DNA of 64,000 nt from Clostridia bacterium (GTDB taxonomy: Bacteria > Bacillota > Clostridia > Christensenellales > UBA1242), in contig JAFVTW010000009.1 of assembly GCA_017503005.1 (NCBI GenBank), forward strand, positions 1 through 64,000, in the 5' to 3' direction. Within the stretch, counting starts at the first letter, position 1. Each line of letters begins with the position of its first letter. Shown one piece after another: positions 44,580 through 54,002 of this stretch. The translations under genes and the position numbers were made by a program. Under the pieces are notes generated by a model, which ran no database searches, was not told where the DNA came from, and saw only the letters and a program-made list of their open reading frames with translations.

Positions 44580-45638
44580 TTACAACATTGCAAATAAATA
44601 TGCTAGTGCTCCTACACCCAAAACAATAGCCAATACAAATGCTGTTATTTTTAGAGCTGACTTTGGAGTCTTGCCTGTCACATGGCCTGTATAACCATTG
44701 ATTACACATCTGTAACTTTTCTTTTTGTAGTTAAAATTACACAAGTACACTGGTAGATACACATACTGCCACTTGATAGAATAAAACTTGGATTGCATAC
44801 TGAAGTTTTCGATACGGTCATAGTGATAAGAATTTTTTACCCTATTTGCAATTTCGCTTTTTGCATCGACCTTGGTTTGGTCAAAACTAGTATGTACATC
44901 TTGATCGTAACTAGAACTTAAGAACCCTAGCAAATATGCTGTATCGTAAGCCTTTAAACTCTCCAATCCAAAATTACCCAAACCTTTTACTTCTTTTTGA
45001 CTAAGCGAATTAGAAGCAGAATAGATATAATTTACAAAATTGTCTGTCCTACTACCACTAAATGGGTGTCTAGTTTCATATGTTTCTCTATGTGCTACTC
45101 TAGTGCCATCAGAATTTGTTCTGTATACGGTCTTAGTGTGTTTTTCTATACCCACACCACGATATGTGGAGTCCACATCAAAATCATACAGCCAGCATGG
45201 GACATATGCACCTTCACTCTTGTCTAATTGTGCTACTTTCTTAAATTTATTAGGCACAAACTTACGAGTTTTTGCCCATTGTTTATACCTATCACCAGCT
45301 TCTTCCTTTGTTATCTTAAAAGGCACTAATCCATCTGGAGTGTAGCTAATAGCATCTGCAAGCTCTTTGATATTTGATGCACCACAATATGGACATACAC
45401 CACTCACAGTTTCGCCCACATTTGTCTTTGCACCACAGCTAGTACACTCATGCATACTATTTTGATTTTTATTTTTCTCTACAGAACTTTCTGGGGTGTA
45501 GTCTTTTTTAGCCCCAATAGTATTGTCGGCAATATGTGCCACACTACCACAGTGTACACATTTTAAAGCTTGGTCTGTAGGACTATACTTTAAAGTATAC
45601 CCACAGGATTGACATTTACTAGATTCTACTTTGCTCAT
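44580..45638 (-). CDS. TFIIB-type zinc-ribbon membrane protein (YdjG-like)
   Basis: This 352-residue protein has two N-terminal zinc ribbons (CQSCGYTLKYSPTDQALKC and CTSCGAKTNV...CPYCGASN) and a conserved middle domain (LVPFKITKEEAGDRYKQW). One membrane helix lies near the C-terminus (about 328-350). It resembles Bacillus YdjG, which acts with the SPFH protein YdjI and PspA-like YdjF in membrane stress. An SPFH/zinc-ribbon gene lies just upstream at 45794, matching that context, although a terminator separates them. It begins with its own ribosome site AAAGGAT. Confidence 0.8.
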   Translation of the reverse strand: MSKVESSKCQSCGYTLKYSPTDQALKCVHCGSVAHIADNTIGAKKDYTPESSVEKNKNQNSMHECTSCGAKTNVGETVSGVCPYCGASNIKELADAISYTPDGLVPFKITKEEAGDRYKQWAKTRKFVPNKFKKVAQLDKSEGAYVPCWLYDFDVDSTYRGVGIEKHTKTVYRTNSDGTRVAHRETYETRHPFSGSRTDNFVNYIYSASNSLSQKEVKGLGNFGLESLKAYDTAYLLGFLSSSYDQDVHTSFDQTKVDAKSEIANRVKNSYHYDRIENFSMQSKFYSIKWQYVYLPVYLCNFNYKKKSYRCVINGYTGHVTGKTPKSALKITAFVLAIVLGVGALAYLFAML

Positions 45639-45747
45639 ATTCTCTTATCCTTTAAATAATATCTAACAATAATAATGTAGCATTTTATTACAAAATTCAC
45701 AAATATTTTTGTTTAAAAAGTATTTATGACTATTACATATATAATGT

Positions 45748-45778
45748 TAAAAAAGCAGCTGGAAAACCAACTGCTTTT
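45748..45778 (-). terminator. Intrinsic terminator of the SPFH protein gene
   Basis: AAAAGCAG and TGG pair with CCA and CTGCTTTT around AAAA; T-run on the minus strand. Confidence 0.88.
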
Positions 45779-45793
45779 GATTTGTTATGTATT

Positions 45794-46903
45794 TTATAGT
45801 TTTTCACCACATTCTACACAGAACTTACCAACACCACTATTTTCGGCACCACACTTTTTGCAAACTCTTTTTACATTTTGGCTTTTACCACAATCTGGAC
45901 AGAATTTTGCCTTTGCACTAATTTCTGCATTGCAGTGTACACATTTTTTCTTACCAGCTACAGTAAACTTGTAACCACATTCTGTACAGAATTTTGCTTT
46001 TTCATTTAGACTAGCACCACAATTTGGACAGTCTTTCTTTGGAGCTGCCTTGAAGCTTTCGGTAATTACAGTACCCATAGCCATACCAGAACCTAAACCA
46101 ATACCCATACCAGCCATATTGCCATTAGGATTTTGTGCACCTTCTCTCATTGCATTAGCTGCTTGATATTTTACATATGTATCCATATCGCCCATTACAC
46201 CCATAGAGCTACGAGTGTCGATAGCTTTTTCTACTTCTTCTGGGAATGAAATATTTTCGATAACTAAGTTTGTAAGCTCCAAACCTAATTTAGCAAACTC
46301 TGTATTTAGTCTGCCTTGAGCAACTTGGTTGAATTCAAGCAAATTACAAGCTAAGTCTAAAGCAGAAATTTTTGACTCAGCAATAGCATCTGAGATACAA
46401 GCCACTAGCATGCTCTTTAGATAATTTGTGATATCTTCTGTTTTGAAAGTAGAGTTTGTGCCGAATAGTTCTTTCAAAAATACTGCAGCATCAGATACTC
46501 TAAATGCATATGTACCATAACTTCTAATTCTAATAGTACCAAAATCTTTGTCTCTCATTGTAATAGGGTTGCTAGTACCCCATTTGATATTTGTAAATTG
46601 TTTGGTATTTACAAAGTAAACATCAGCATAGAATGGCGAATTGAAGCCATATGCCCAGTTAAACATTTTGGTTAAGAATGGCAAATTTGATGTAGTCAAT
46701 GTGTGCATACCTGGTTCGAAAACATCGGCTAATTTACCTTTGTTTACGAATACAGCTTTTTGACTTTCTCTTACTGTAAGTTTACTGCCCATCATAATTT
46801 GACGGCCATCCATAGGATATTTGTAAACTAGAGTATTTTTGCTGTCGTCAGTCCATTCTAAAGATTTTAATAATTGACCTTTAATAAAACTAAATAAACC
46901 CAT
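45794..46903 (-). CDS. SPFH-domain protein with three C-terminal zinc ribbons (YdjI-like)
   Basis: This 369-residue protein starts GLFSFIKGQLLKSLEW, the conserved opening of the YdjI/virion-core-like SPFH family. The SPFH domain covers about 25-240, a Gly/Met-rich linker (MAGMGIGLGSGMAMG) follows, then three CxxC...CxxC zinc ribbons (CPNC, CVHC, CKKC). SPFH proteins scaffold membrane microdomains; YdjI recruits PspA-type stress proteins. It is 14 bases downstream of the small membrane-protein gene at 46918 and ends at a terminator. Confidence 0.88.
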   Translation of the reverse strand: MGLFSFIKGQLLKSLEWTDDSKNTLVYKYPMDGRQIMMGSKLTVRESQKAVFVNKGKLADVFEPGMHTLTTSNLPFLTKMFNWAYGFNSPFYADVYFVNTKQFTNIKWGTSNPITMRDKDFGTIRIRSYGTYAFRVSDAAVFLKELFGTNSTFKTEDITNYLKSMLVACISDAIAESKISALDLACNLLEFNQVAQGRLNTEFAKLGLELTNLVIENISFPEEVEKAIDTRSSMGVMGDMDTYVKYQAANAMREGAQNPNGNMAGMGIGLGSGMAMGTVITESFKAAPKKDCPNCGASLNEKAKFCTECGYKFTVAGKKKCVHCNAEISAKAKFCPDCGKSQNVKRVCKKCGAENSGVGKFCVECGEKL

Positions 46904-46917
46904 AAAGTCCCCCTATA

Positions 46918-47364
46918 CTATCTTAAAATTACATTGCAAGAAACTGCACAGATTGTATCGCCTTCTGCTAGCACGATTTCTTGATTGTGTTTATATTCTC
47001 TTACATAGATACCTACACGAATATTGAATGAAGAAATATTTTCGTCTGTTGACAAAATAATGTATTTACCTGGTTTCAACTCGCCTTCAGTAGAAACAGT
47101 CATAGGTGTACTTTGTGGTAGAATAATATCTGCTTGTTTATAAGTAGCATTTACAGTTTCTTCTTGAGTAACTTCGTCTACTGTTACAGGATTTTCTTCT
47201 ACTGTATATCTTACATCGTCAACTATATCTAAGTTTAGTTCTTCTTTCTCTTTTTGAATGCCTAATTCTTTGGCTTGTCTCTTTTTATTGACAACAATTT
47301 TAAGCACCATAAGCCCCACATAGCACAATAATGCAGCGGCTATACCAATATATAAAATTTCCAT
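46918..47364 (-). CDS. Single-helix membrane protein, partner of the SPFH gene
   Basis: This 148-residue protein has an N-terminal membrane helix (about 3-24), a basic stop-transfer segment (VNKKRQAKE) and an acidic linker. A C-terminal beta-rich domain (about 88-148: GELKPGKYIILSTDENISSF...) follows. I do not recognise a named family. It is the promoter-proximal gene of a two-gene operon with the SPFH/zinc-ribbon protein, suggesting a shared membrane role. AGGAGTG precedes the ATG. Confidence 0.75.
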   Translation of the reverse strand: MEILYIGIAAALLCYVGLMVLKIVVNKKRQAKELGIQKEKEELNLDIVDDVRYTVEENPVTVDEVTQEETVNATYKQADIILPQSTPMTVSTEGELKPGKYIILSTDENISSFNIRVGIYVREYKHNQEIVLAEGDTICAVSCNVILR

Positions 47365-47540
47365 AACACACTCCTAATTATGATTATCTTACAATAATTG
47401 TAGCACATTTAAAAAATATCATAAAGTAAATTGAATATTTTTTCCCTATAATTCTACATTTTTTTAATAATTAAAATTTAAATTTTATCTAAAAAAGTAT
47501 ATGCCATTTTATACCATTTTATTATATCCACACAAACACA

Positions 47541-47572
47541 AAAAAAGTTCCCCAACTTGTGGGAAACTTTTT
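47541..47572 (-). terminator. Intrinsic terminator of the kinase-like gene
   Basis: AAAAAGTT and CCC pair with GGG and AACTTTTT around a 7-base loop; a T-run follows on the minus strand. Confidence 0.85.
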
Positions 47573-48677
47573 ATCTGGTTTTTTGCATTTCTTTTTCAGC
47601 CTTTTCTGTCTTTAATCTATCTTGTAATTGCACTTGCGCATCACACACTTCGTAGTAATGTGCTACCCTATTATTTAGAGTAAACAACAAATGATTTCTG
47701 GTCTTACTCTCTAGTAGATTAAACTGCATATTGTTATTGGTAATAGCATTGACAACCTTGGTCAAAATCTTCATATCGTTTAGATATAGATTTTTGCATT
47801 GTCTTTCGCTAAGTAAATGTTGATGAAATCTGCTAGCACAGAATGGGAATATAAAGTTTGCACACAGCTGGTCTTGTGCCTCTTCTTCTGTATTTGGATA
47901 CAAGAATGGCGGTGGCAACTTGTTGCCTGCTTCGCAGAACTTTATCACATTGTCTGCCCTGTCTAGTTTTTTATCATAATTAGGTAGCTGATTGCAGATG
48001 TATCCCAAAGTAGACTTGATATCTAGGTCTATCATTGTAAAACCATTTGGCGATACCATTAAGTTCCCAGCATTAGTATCTAATGTGTGAAAACCCATAT
48101 CGTACAATTCTTTGTATTGCCTAAACAATTCGTCATATTTTTCTTGAGGCAGGTCTACTAGAATTTTTTGATTTTTGATATTGAAACTATACAAGTACCT
48201 ATTCATTTTTAACCTTTGATACAAGTTTGGTTTGATAATTATCATTTTATCTGTAGCATCTTTGCCCAAAGATTGTGTAAGAATATTGCTATGACCTACT
48301 AGCGATATCTCTTTGCCTGCAGCTCTGTCGAATACTTCGTAGTAGTGTTGGTCAGCATAAAACAATGTGTACAATTTAGGAATGTTAAAACCTTTAGATA
48401 TTAGCCAGTTGTTAAACTTAATAACTTCGGCATCAGCCTCAAACTGCATATCGGCTTTCTTTACACTCTTCTTGTGTTTCAAAAGTGCATATTGCAAATT
48501 TTTCTCACCAAAAAAAGAACATTCCTTAGATGCACCTTCGTGACTCTTTCTTCTACTAGCATTGATGATAGCTTTTGCAAATATTTTCTCTGCCTTAGTT
48601 TCAGGATTCAATTCTGCTAGGTCGATAGATTTGTTCTTTACACTATTAAAGATGATTTCAAAATCTTTTGCTTCCAT
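47571..48677 (-). CDS. Kinase-fold protein (APH/LPS-kinase-like), probably leaderless
   Basis: This protein of about 368 residues starts at ATG 48677; the longer frame upstream runs through a terminator and promoter and is not coding. The C-terminal half has a kinase-like catalytic loop (HTLDTNAGNLMV) and a DxD metal motif (FTMIDLD), as in aminoglycoside or lipopolysaccharide kinases. The Gly-loop region is not clear. There is no ribosome site: a perfect promoter ends six bases before the ATG. Substrate unknown. Confidence 0.65.
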   Translation of the reverse strand: MEAKDFEIIFNSVKNKSIDLAELNPETKAEKIFAKAIINASRRKSHEGASKECSFFGEKNLQYALLKHKKSVKKADMQFEADAEVIKFNNWLISKGFNIPKLYTLFYADQHYYEVFDRAAGKEISLVGHSNILTQSLGKDATDKMIIIKPNLYQRLKMNRYLYSFNIKNQKILVDLPQEKYDELFRQYKELYDMGFHTLDTNAGNLMVSPNGFTMIDLDIKSTLGYICNQLPNYDKKLDRADNVIKFCEAGNKLPPPFLYPNTEEEAQDQLCANFIFPFCASRFHQHLLSERQCKNLYLNDMKILTKVVNAITNNNMQFNLLESKTRNHLLFTLNNRVAHYYEVCDAQVQLQDRLKTEKAEKEMQKTR

Positions 48678-48683
48678 ACTGTG

Positions 48684-48712
48684 ATTATACCACACAACTT
48701 TTTTATATTCAA
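48684..48712 (-). promoter_or_regulatory. Promoter giving a leaderless transcript for the kinase-like gene
   Basis: TTGAAT (48707-48712), 17 bases, TATAAT (48684-48689), then CACAGT and ATG 48677. +1 would fall on the A of the start codon. Confidence 0.75.
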
Positions 48713-48731
48713 TACCAATATATTTAATACC

Positions 48732-48765
48732 CAAAAAAAAGAAACCGTACATATTGTACGATTTC
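48732..48765 (-). terminator. Intrinsic terminator of the P-type ATPase gene
   Basis: AGAAA and CGTAC pair with GTACG and TTTCT around a 5-base loop, with eight T on the minus strand. Confidence 0.9.
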
Positions 48766-48772
48766 TCTATAA

Positions 48773-51553
48773 TTATTGATTTGACGAAAACCTTATCTTG
48801 TTGATTAGGTTTACAATGTTTGCATACAATGGATAACTGAATTGAACTAAGCATAGTATAAACAATATGTTAGTCAAATTCAAACTTACATACTCATAGA
48901 AACTAAATGGTATCACGGTAAGCATTGCAAAGCACAACATCAGCATACCTACATACAAGAAACCTCTGTAGATGTCGAATGGTTGACAAAGTTTAAATAG
49001 AACTAATAGTCCAGAGAATGTTACAAGCAAGCTTGCCATTGTAATAAATTGTCCACTTGTACCTAATATTCTATCAAACAAGAAACATGCTATTACATTT
49101 AGTGTAAATATGATTGCACCTGGCAAACTATTACATATCAAGTTCGGCAAGAACTTACCCTGTATAGGTGCTTTGTTTGGTTGTAAGGACAAGCAGAATG
49201 CAGGTATACCTATTACACAATACTCAAGTAATAGTATTTGGTTTGTAGTAAATGGGTAAGTTACTGACATTATCAAGCAGAATATAGACAAGAAAATAGT
49301 AAAGAATGTTTTCATAAGGAATAGCGAACTACTCTTTTGGATATTGTTTACTACTCTTCTACCTTCTGCAACTACACTAGGCATACTAGAGAAATTACTA
49401 TCTAGCAGTACTAGGTGGCTTACATTTCTGGTAGCTTCACTACCACTAGCCATAGCTATAGAACAGTCTGCTTCTTTTAGTGCCAAAATATCATTTACAC
49501 CATCGCCTGTCATAGCTACTTTGTGACCTTTATTTTTTAGAGCTTTTACCAAAATCATTTTTTGTTCTGGAGACACTCTTCCAAATACTGTATAGTTGTC
49601 TGCAGCTTCTACTACTTGTTGTTCGTTTAGTCCTTCTAGACTAATGAATCTTTCAGCATTTTCTACACCAACTCTCTTACTTACTTCACTTACAGTAATA
49701 GGGTTGTCACCACTTATAATTTTGATTTGAACTGCATTTTCTTTGAACCACTTTATGGTCTCTGCAGCTTCTTCTCTAATGTGGTCTTCGATTACGATAA
49801 TAGCAACAGGGGTTCTCTTTTGTGGAACTTTGTCGCCTTCGATTTTGCCTTCACATTGTGCTAGCAATATTACTCTAAAACCTTTGCTAGCATATTGTTT
49901 TACTAATGGGTCTACATTTGGGTCCTTTGATTTAAGTACAAATTCTGGAGCACCAAATACATATGTTTCATCATTTTTGAATGTTACAGCACTTAGCTTT
50001 CTAGCACTGCTAAATGGCAATACTATTTGTTTTGTAAATTCTTTGCTATATCCAAAGTAAGTTGCTAATGCTCTAGAAGTAGCATTGTTGTCTTCTAATG
50101 CAGTAAGCATACTACCCATAATGTCGTTGACAGTATGTTTTAGTGATGGAGCAATTTGAATTACAGAATTTACTTTCATACTACCATCTGTGATTGTACC
50201 AGTTTTGTCTAGACACAACACATCTGCTCTTGCAAGCATTTCTATACTATACAAGTCTTGAACTAGTGTTCTTTTCTTTGCAAGTTTTACCACACCTACA
50301 GCAAGTGCCACACTGGTTAGTAAGAACATACCAGCAGGAATCATACCTATGATAGAACCTGCAGTCTTTTTGACTACTTCACTAATAGGCAACGATTCTG
50401 CACTATTGTTGTAGAACATTAAAATTGCTAAAGGAATAATGATAATACCTATACAACGAATGATTGTATTTAAACTTTTTAATAGTTCACTCTTTGGTTT
50501 TTTGTATTCTTTAGCCTTTGCAGAAAGTTTGGCTGTATAGCTAAATTCACCCACTCTTTCAACTACTGCGGTACACTTACCACTAGATATAAAACTACCT
50601 GAGTACAAAAAGTCACCTTTTCTTTTCTTTACAGCTACACTTTCGCCAGTAAGCAAACTTTCGTTTACTTCTACTTCGCCTTCTACCACCTTACAATCAG
50701 CACAAATTTGACGACCTGTAGAGAAATATATAATATCATCTAATACTACATCATCTACAGGTATGTCCCTTTTGTACCCCTCTCTAAGCACTGTTGCAGT
50801 AGGAGCAGATACTAAGCTAATTTTTTCGATGGTAATCTTCGCTCTAATTTCTTGAATAATACCGATGATAGTATTACATAATGTGATTAATAAGAAGAAT
50901 AAGTTTGTTAAAGCACCTACAGCTATCAAGGCTGCAGCTACAGCAAATACTAGCAAGTTGAAGAATGTAACAATGTTAGTAAAGAATATTTTGCGATATG
51001 TCTTTACATTTTTGTTTTCTACTTTGTTGTGTAGATTTTCGCTCACTCTTTGGTCTACTTGTTCTTGACTAAGACCATTTTTTAAATCAATCTCAAATCT
51101 AGAAACTTTCTCTATGTCAAAGTTCTTCTTTCTATTTTTAGCTAACTTTGCTTCTTTCTCTTTCTCTTTCTTTAGCTTTGGATTAACTTCTTCTGGAGTA
51201 AGTATTCTTGGCTTTCTAATCTCTTCTACTTCTGATTTTGATTTTTTCTTTGAGTTGTCAACTTCTTCTTTTACCACAGGTTCTTCCACAGCCACAGGGT
51301 TTTCTACCTTTTCTACTTTTGGTTTTTGAGTAGTTTTTGGTTTTTGACTAGCTTGTGTCGCTGTCTTTTGAGTAGCAGGTTTATCTGCCACTTTTTTAGT
51401 ACTAGCAGATTTGGTTGTACCAGTCTTTTTGGCTGTAGTAGCCTTGGTGGTAGAAACCTTCTTCTCTGGTTTTGATTCGGTTGTAACAGGTTTGTCTGCC
51501 AAATCAAGTTTTACTTGATTTTCGGCAACATCATTTTGTGTGCTTTTTGCCAT
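48773..51553 (-). CDS. P-type cation ATPase with long basic N-terminal tail
   Basis: This protein of about 926 residues starts at ATG 51553 (AAGGTGAT upstream). The first 130 or so residues are a Lys/Thr/Ala/Pro-rich low-complexity tail. Then comes a P-type ATPase core: the LLTGES actuator motif, phosphorylated Asp449 in DKTGTITDG, TGDGVNDILALKEADCS, and about ten membrane helices. It resembles the MgtA/Ca2+ (HAD-IC) branch found in Firmicutes, but the ion is not clear. The KKTGTTKSASTKK-type tail is unusual and could bind nucleic acid or acidic lipid. Confidence 0.92.
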   Translation of the reverse strand: MAKSTQNDVAENQVKLDLADKPVTTESKPEKKVSTTKATTAKKTGTTKSASTKKVADKPATQKTATQASQKPKTTQKPKVEKVENPVAVEEPVVKEEVDNSKKKSKSEVEEIRKPRILTPEEVNPKLKKEKEKEAKLAKNRKKNFDIEKVSRFEIDLKNGLSQEQVDQRVSENLHNKVENKNVKTYRKIFFTNIVTFFNLLVFAVAAALIAVGALTNLFFLLITLCNTIIGIIQEIRAKITIEKISLVSAPTATVLREGYKRDIPVDDVVLDDIIYFSTGRQICADCKVVEGEVEVNESLLTGESVAVKKRKGDFLYSGSFISSGKCTAVVERVGEFSYTAKLSAKAKEYKKPKSELLKSLNTIIRCIGIIIIPLAILMFYNNSAESLPISEVVKKTAGSIIGMIPAGMFLLTSVALAVGVVKLAKKRTLVQDLYSIEMLARADVLCLDKTGTITDGSMKVNSVIQIAPSLKHTVNDIMGSMLTALEDNNATSRALATYFGYSKEFTKQIVLPFSSARKLSAVTFKNDETYVFGAPEFVLKSKDPNVDPLVKQYASKGFRVILLAQCEGKIEGDKVPQKRTPVAIIVIEDHIREEAAETIKWFKENAVQIKIISGDNPITVSEVSKRVGVENAERFISLEGLNEQQVVEAADNYTVFGRVSPEQKMILVKALKNKGHKVAMTGDGVNDILALKEADCSIAMASGSEATRNVSHLVLLDSNFSSMPSVVAEGRRVVNNIQKSSSLFLMKTFFTIFLSIFCLIMSVTYPFTTNQILLLEYCVIGIPAFCLSLQPNKAPIQGKFLPNLICNSLPGAIIFTLNVIACFLFDRILGTSGQFITMASLLVTFSGLLVLFKLCQPFDIYRGFLYVGMLMLCFAMLTVIPFSFYEYVSLNLTNILFILCLVQFSYPLYANIVNLINKIRFSSNQ

Positions 51554-51703
51554 ATTATCACCTTTATACAAAATTTATGCCCAAACTATATCGGCATATA
51601 ATTATATTCCTATTTCTAGTATGTATTTTAACACAAATAACCTATAAAATGATAATAAATAAACAAAGTTTATTAAAATATATTCAATTTTTAGATTAAT
51701 AAA

Positions 51704-51732
51704 TTGAAATATATTTTTTATACTGGTATAAT
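51704..51732 (+). promoter_or_regulatory. Extended -10 sigma-A promoter of glyS
   Basis: TTGAAA (51704-51709), 17 bases, TATAAT (51727-51732) with an extended TGG before it. Confidence 0.85.
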
Positions 51733-51743
51733 AAAATACAGAA

Positions 51744-51818
51744 AATGTGTTTTTTATTGTGTTTTGTTTTAGGTCAAAGGTAAAGTCAAAACAAAATTCT
51801 AAACACAAAATACACATT
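51744..51818 (+). promoter_or_regulatory. Long hairpin in the glyS leader
   Basis: AATGTGT (51744-51750), TTGTGTTT (51757-51764) and TGTTTT (51765-51770) pair in register with AAAACA (51788-51793), AAACACAA (51801-51808) and ACACATT (51812-51818). The hairpin ends 6 nt before the GAAGGAAA ribosome site. It has no T-box sequence; function unknown. Confidence 0.6.
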
Positions 51819-51836
51819 ATTTGAAGGAAAATTATT

Positions 51837-53228
51837 ATGGCAGAAATTAAAACAAAAGCAACTATGGACAAAGTAGTAAACCTTTGCAAAAACCGTGGTA
51901 TCATATTTCAAGGTAGTGAAATCTACGGTGGAATGGGAAACACTTGGGATTATGGTCCTGTAGGTGTAGAAATTAAAAACAACATCAAGAGAGCTTGGTG
52001 GAAAAAATTCGTACAAGAAAACAACAACACATTTGGTGTAGATGCTGCTATTCTTATGAACAGCCGTGTATGGGATGCTAGTGGTCACACTGCTAGTTTC
52101 AATGACCCAAAACTAGACTGTAAAGAATGTAAAAGTCGTGAAAGAGCTGACAACCTAATCGAAGACTATGCAAATAGACACAATATCGAAGGTGTAGTTC
52201 CAGACAAGATGACCAACGAAGAAATGCAAGCATTTATCGAAGAACACAAAATCAACTGTCCAAAATGTGGTAACCACAACTGGACACCTATTAGAAACTT
52301 CAACCTAATGTTTGATACTTCTAGAGGTGTAACAGACGAAAACCAAAACAAAATTTATCTAAGACCAGAAACAGCTCAAGGCGAATTTGTAAACTTCCTA
52401 AATGTACAAAGAACAATGAGAGCAAAAGTTCCTTTCGGTATAGCTCAAGTAGGTAAAGCATTTAGAAACGAAGTAACACCTGGTAACTTTATTTTTAGAA
52501 CAATCGAATTTGAACAAATGGAACACCAACTTTTCTGTAAAGAAGGTACAGACCAAGAGTTCTACGAGATGTACAAACAAAAAGCATTTGACTTCTTAGT
52601 AAACATCGGTTTTGACAAAGACCATCTAAGATTCAAAGACCACGACAAACTAGCTTTCTATGCAAAAGCAGCTTGTGATATTCAATACTACTACCCTATG
52701 GGCTGGCAAGAACTAAATGGTATTCACAACAGAACAAACCATGACCTAAGCCGTCACCAAGAATATAGTGGTAAGAGTATGCTATATCTAGACCCATACA
52801 CAAACGAAAAGTTTATACCATGGGTAGTAGAATATTCTATAGGTGCAGACAGACTAATGCTAGCTGTACTATGTGAAGCATACGACGAAGAACAATTAGA
52901 AAATGAAACCAGAGTAGTTATGCACTTCCACCCTGCTCTAGCAGCATACAAAGTAGCAGTACTACCATTACAAAAACAACTAACAGAAAAAGCAAAAGAA
53001 GTATACAACAACTTATCAAATTACTTTATGTGTACATTCGACGAAGCTGGTTCTATAGGTAAAAGATACCGTCGTCAAGACGAAATCGGTACACCTATCT
53101 GCTTAACAGTAGACTTCGATACACTAGAAGATGATACAGTTACACTTCGTGACCGTGATACAATGGAACAAATTAGACTAAAACTAGACGAAGTCGTACC
53201 ATTCGTATTAGAAAAAATTAAATTCTAA
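51837..53228 (+). CDS. glyS: Glycyl-tRNA synthetase, dimeric class II type
   Basis: This 463-residue enzyme charges tRNA-Gly. It starts MDKVVNLCKNRGIIFQGSEIYGG, typical of the alpha2 type. Class II motif 2 (FRNEVTPGNFIFRTIEFEQ) and a zinc-type pair (CKECKSRE, CPKCGNHNW) are seen, and a C-terminal anticodon-binding domain lies at about 360-463 (KVAVLPLQKQL). GAAGGAAA precedes the ATG. The leader holds a long hairpin. The DUF2225-like gene follows 24 bases downstream. Confidence 0.97.
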   Translation: MAEIKTKATMDKVVNLCKNRGIIFQGSEIYGGMGNTWDYGPVGVEIKNNIKRAWWKKFVQENNNTFGVDAAILMNSRVWDASGHTASFNDPKLDCKECKSRERADNLIEDYANRHNIEGVVPDKMTNEEMQAFIEEHKINCPKCGNHNWTPIRNFNLMFDTSRGVTDENQNKIYLRPETAQGEFVNFLNVQRTMRAKVPFGIAQVGKAFRNEVTPGNFIFRTIEFEQMEHQLFCKEGTDQEFYEMYKQKAFDFLVNIGFDKDHLRFKDHDKLAFYAKAACDIQYYYPMGWQELNGIHNRTNHDLSRHQEYSGKSMLYLDPYTNEKFIPWVVEYSIGADRLMLAVLCEAYDEEQLENETRVVMHFHPALAAYKVAVLPLQKQLTEKAKEVYNNLSNYFMCTFDEAGSIGKRYRRQDEIGTPICLTVDFDTLEDDTVTLRDRDTMEQIRLKLDEVVPFVLEKIKF

Positions 53229-53252
53229 TTACACTTTAAGGAGTTTAGAACT

Positions 53253-53999
53253 ATGGCAAAATGTCCTATCTGTGGTAAAGAATATATAAATTACACAGCC
53301 GAAGACCAAACCAATATTCTAGAAATATTTACAAACGATCCTAACTTGGTTGTAAAAATGTGTTACTTTCACAATTTCAACTACTGCCCAAACTGTGCAA
53401 TTACCGAAATGAATTACACACCAGAGCAAGTAGAGATTTTAAAGTCAAAACAAGAAAGCCTACACAAGATACTAAGTGACGACAACTTTAAATTGCTAGA
53501 CAACAAAAACTATTTTAGGCTATGTGAGCTTAGTGGATATTGTGGCGAACTTATAGACGACCACGACAAAGCTTGTCTAGGATATATGGCTGCTGTAGAC
53601 ATACTAGACAATCAATTACTTAAGTTTATAAAAGAACACGACACCAACAAAGAAAATAACAATCAAGAAGGCAAGTTGTTGATGCCTAAATTAGGTCCAG
53701 AAGACTATATGTTATTTACTGCAGGTGCCGAAAAAGTAAACTTTCTAAATAGACTAGTGTTAGGACATGCTTCAAAAGCTATCAATCAAAAACACTCCGT
53801 AGCAGTCAACTTCGCATTAGTTAGAACTCTAGCTACATTCAATGATTTTGAGGGTGCTAGAAATGTACTAAACCTAGTAAACGAACAAATCAAAGATAAA
53901 GGTGAACCATTTGGTACAATAGTAAAAGTGCTAGGCGAAGAAATAGACAGAGCACAAAAAACTTACGAAACTGTACAAAATATGTCTAACGAAGAATAA
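53253..53999 (+). CDS. DUF2225-like zinc-binding protein
   Basis: This 248-residue cytoplasmic protein has an N-terminal CPICGKEY and later CPNCAITE cysteine pairs and a helical body (LCELSGYCGELIDDHDKACLGY, then VLGHASKAINQKH) that resembles DUF2225/TPR-like Firmicute proteins. It lies 24 bases after glyS with AAGGAG before the ATG, so it is cotranscribed. Function unknown. Confidence 0.75.
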   Translation: MAKCPICGKEYINYTAEDQTNILEIFTNDPNLVVKMCYFHNFNYCPNCAITEMNYTPEQVEILKSKQESLHKILSDDNFKLLDNKNYFRLCELSGYCGELIDDHDKACLGYMAAVDILDNQLLKFIKEHDTNKENNNQEGKLLMPKLGPEDYMLFTAGAEKVNFLNRLVLGHASKAINQKHSVAVNFALVRTLATFNDFEGARNVLNLVNEQIKDKGEPFGTIVKVLGEEIDRAQKTYETVQNMSNEE

Positions 54000-54002
54000 A
54001 TA

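Noticed and set aside
44387..44629. Plus-strand ORF of 80 codons in the gap before the zinc-ribbon gene
   Set aside because: No ribosome site, low-complexity composition, and it enters the 3' end of a real minus-strand gene.
47571..48854. Long version of the kinase-like protein starting at 48854
   Set aside because: The extra 59 codons cross the upstream gene's 3' end, its terminator and a perfect promoter.
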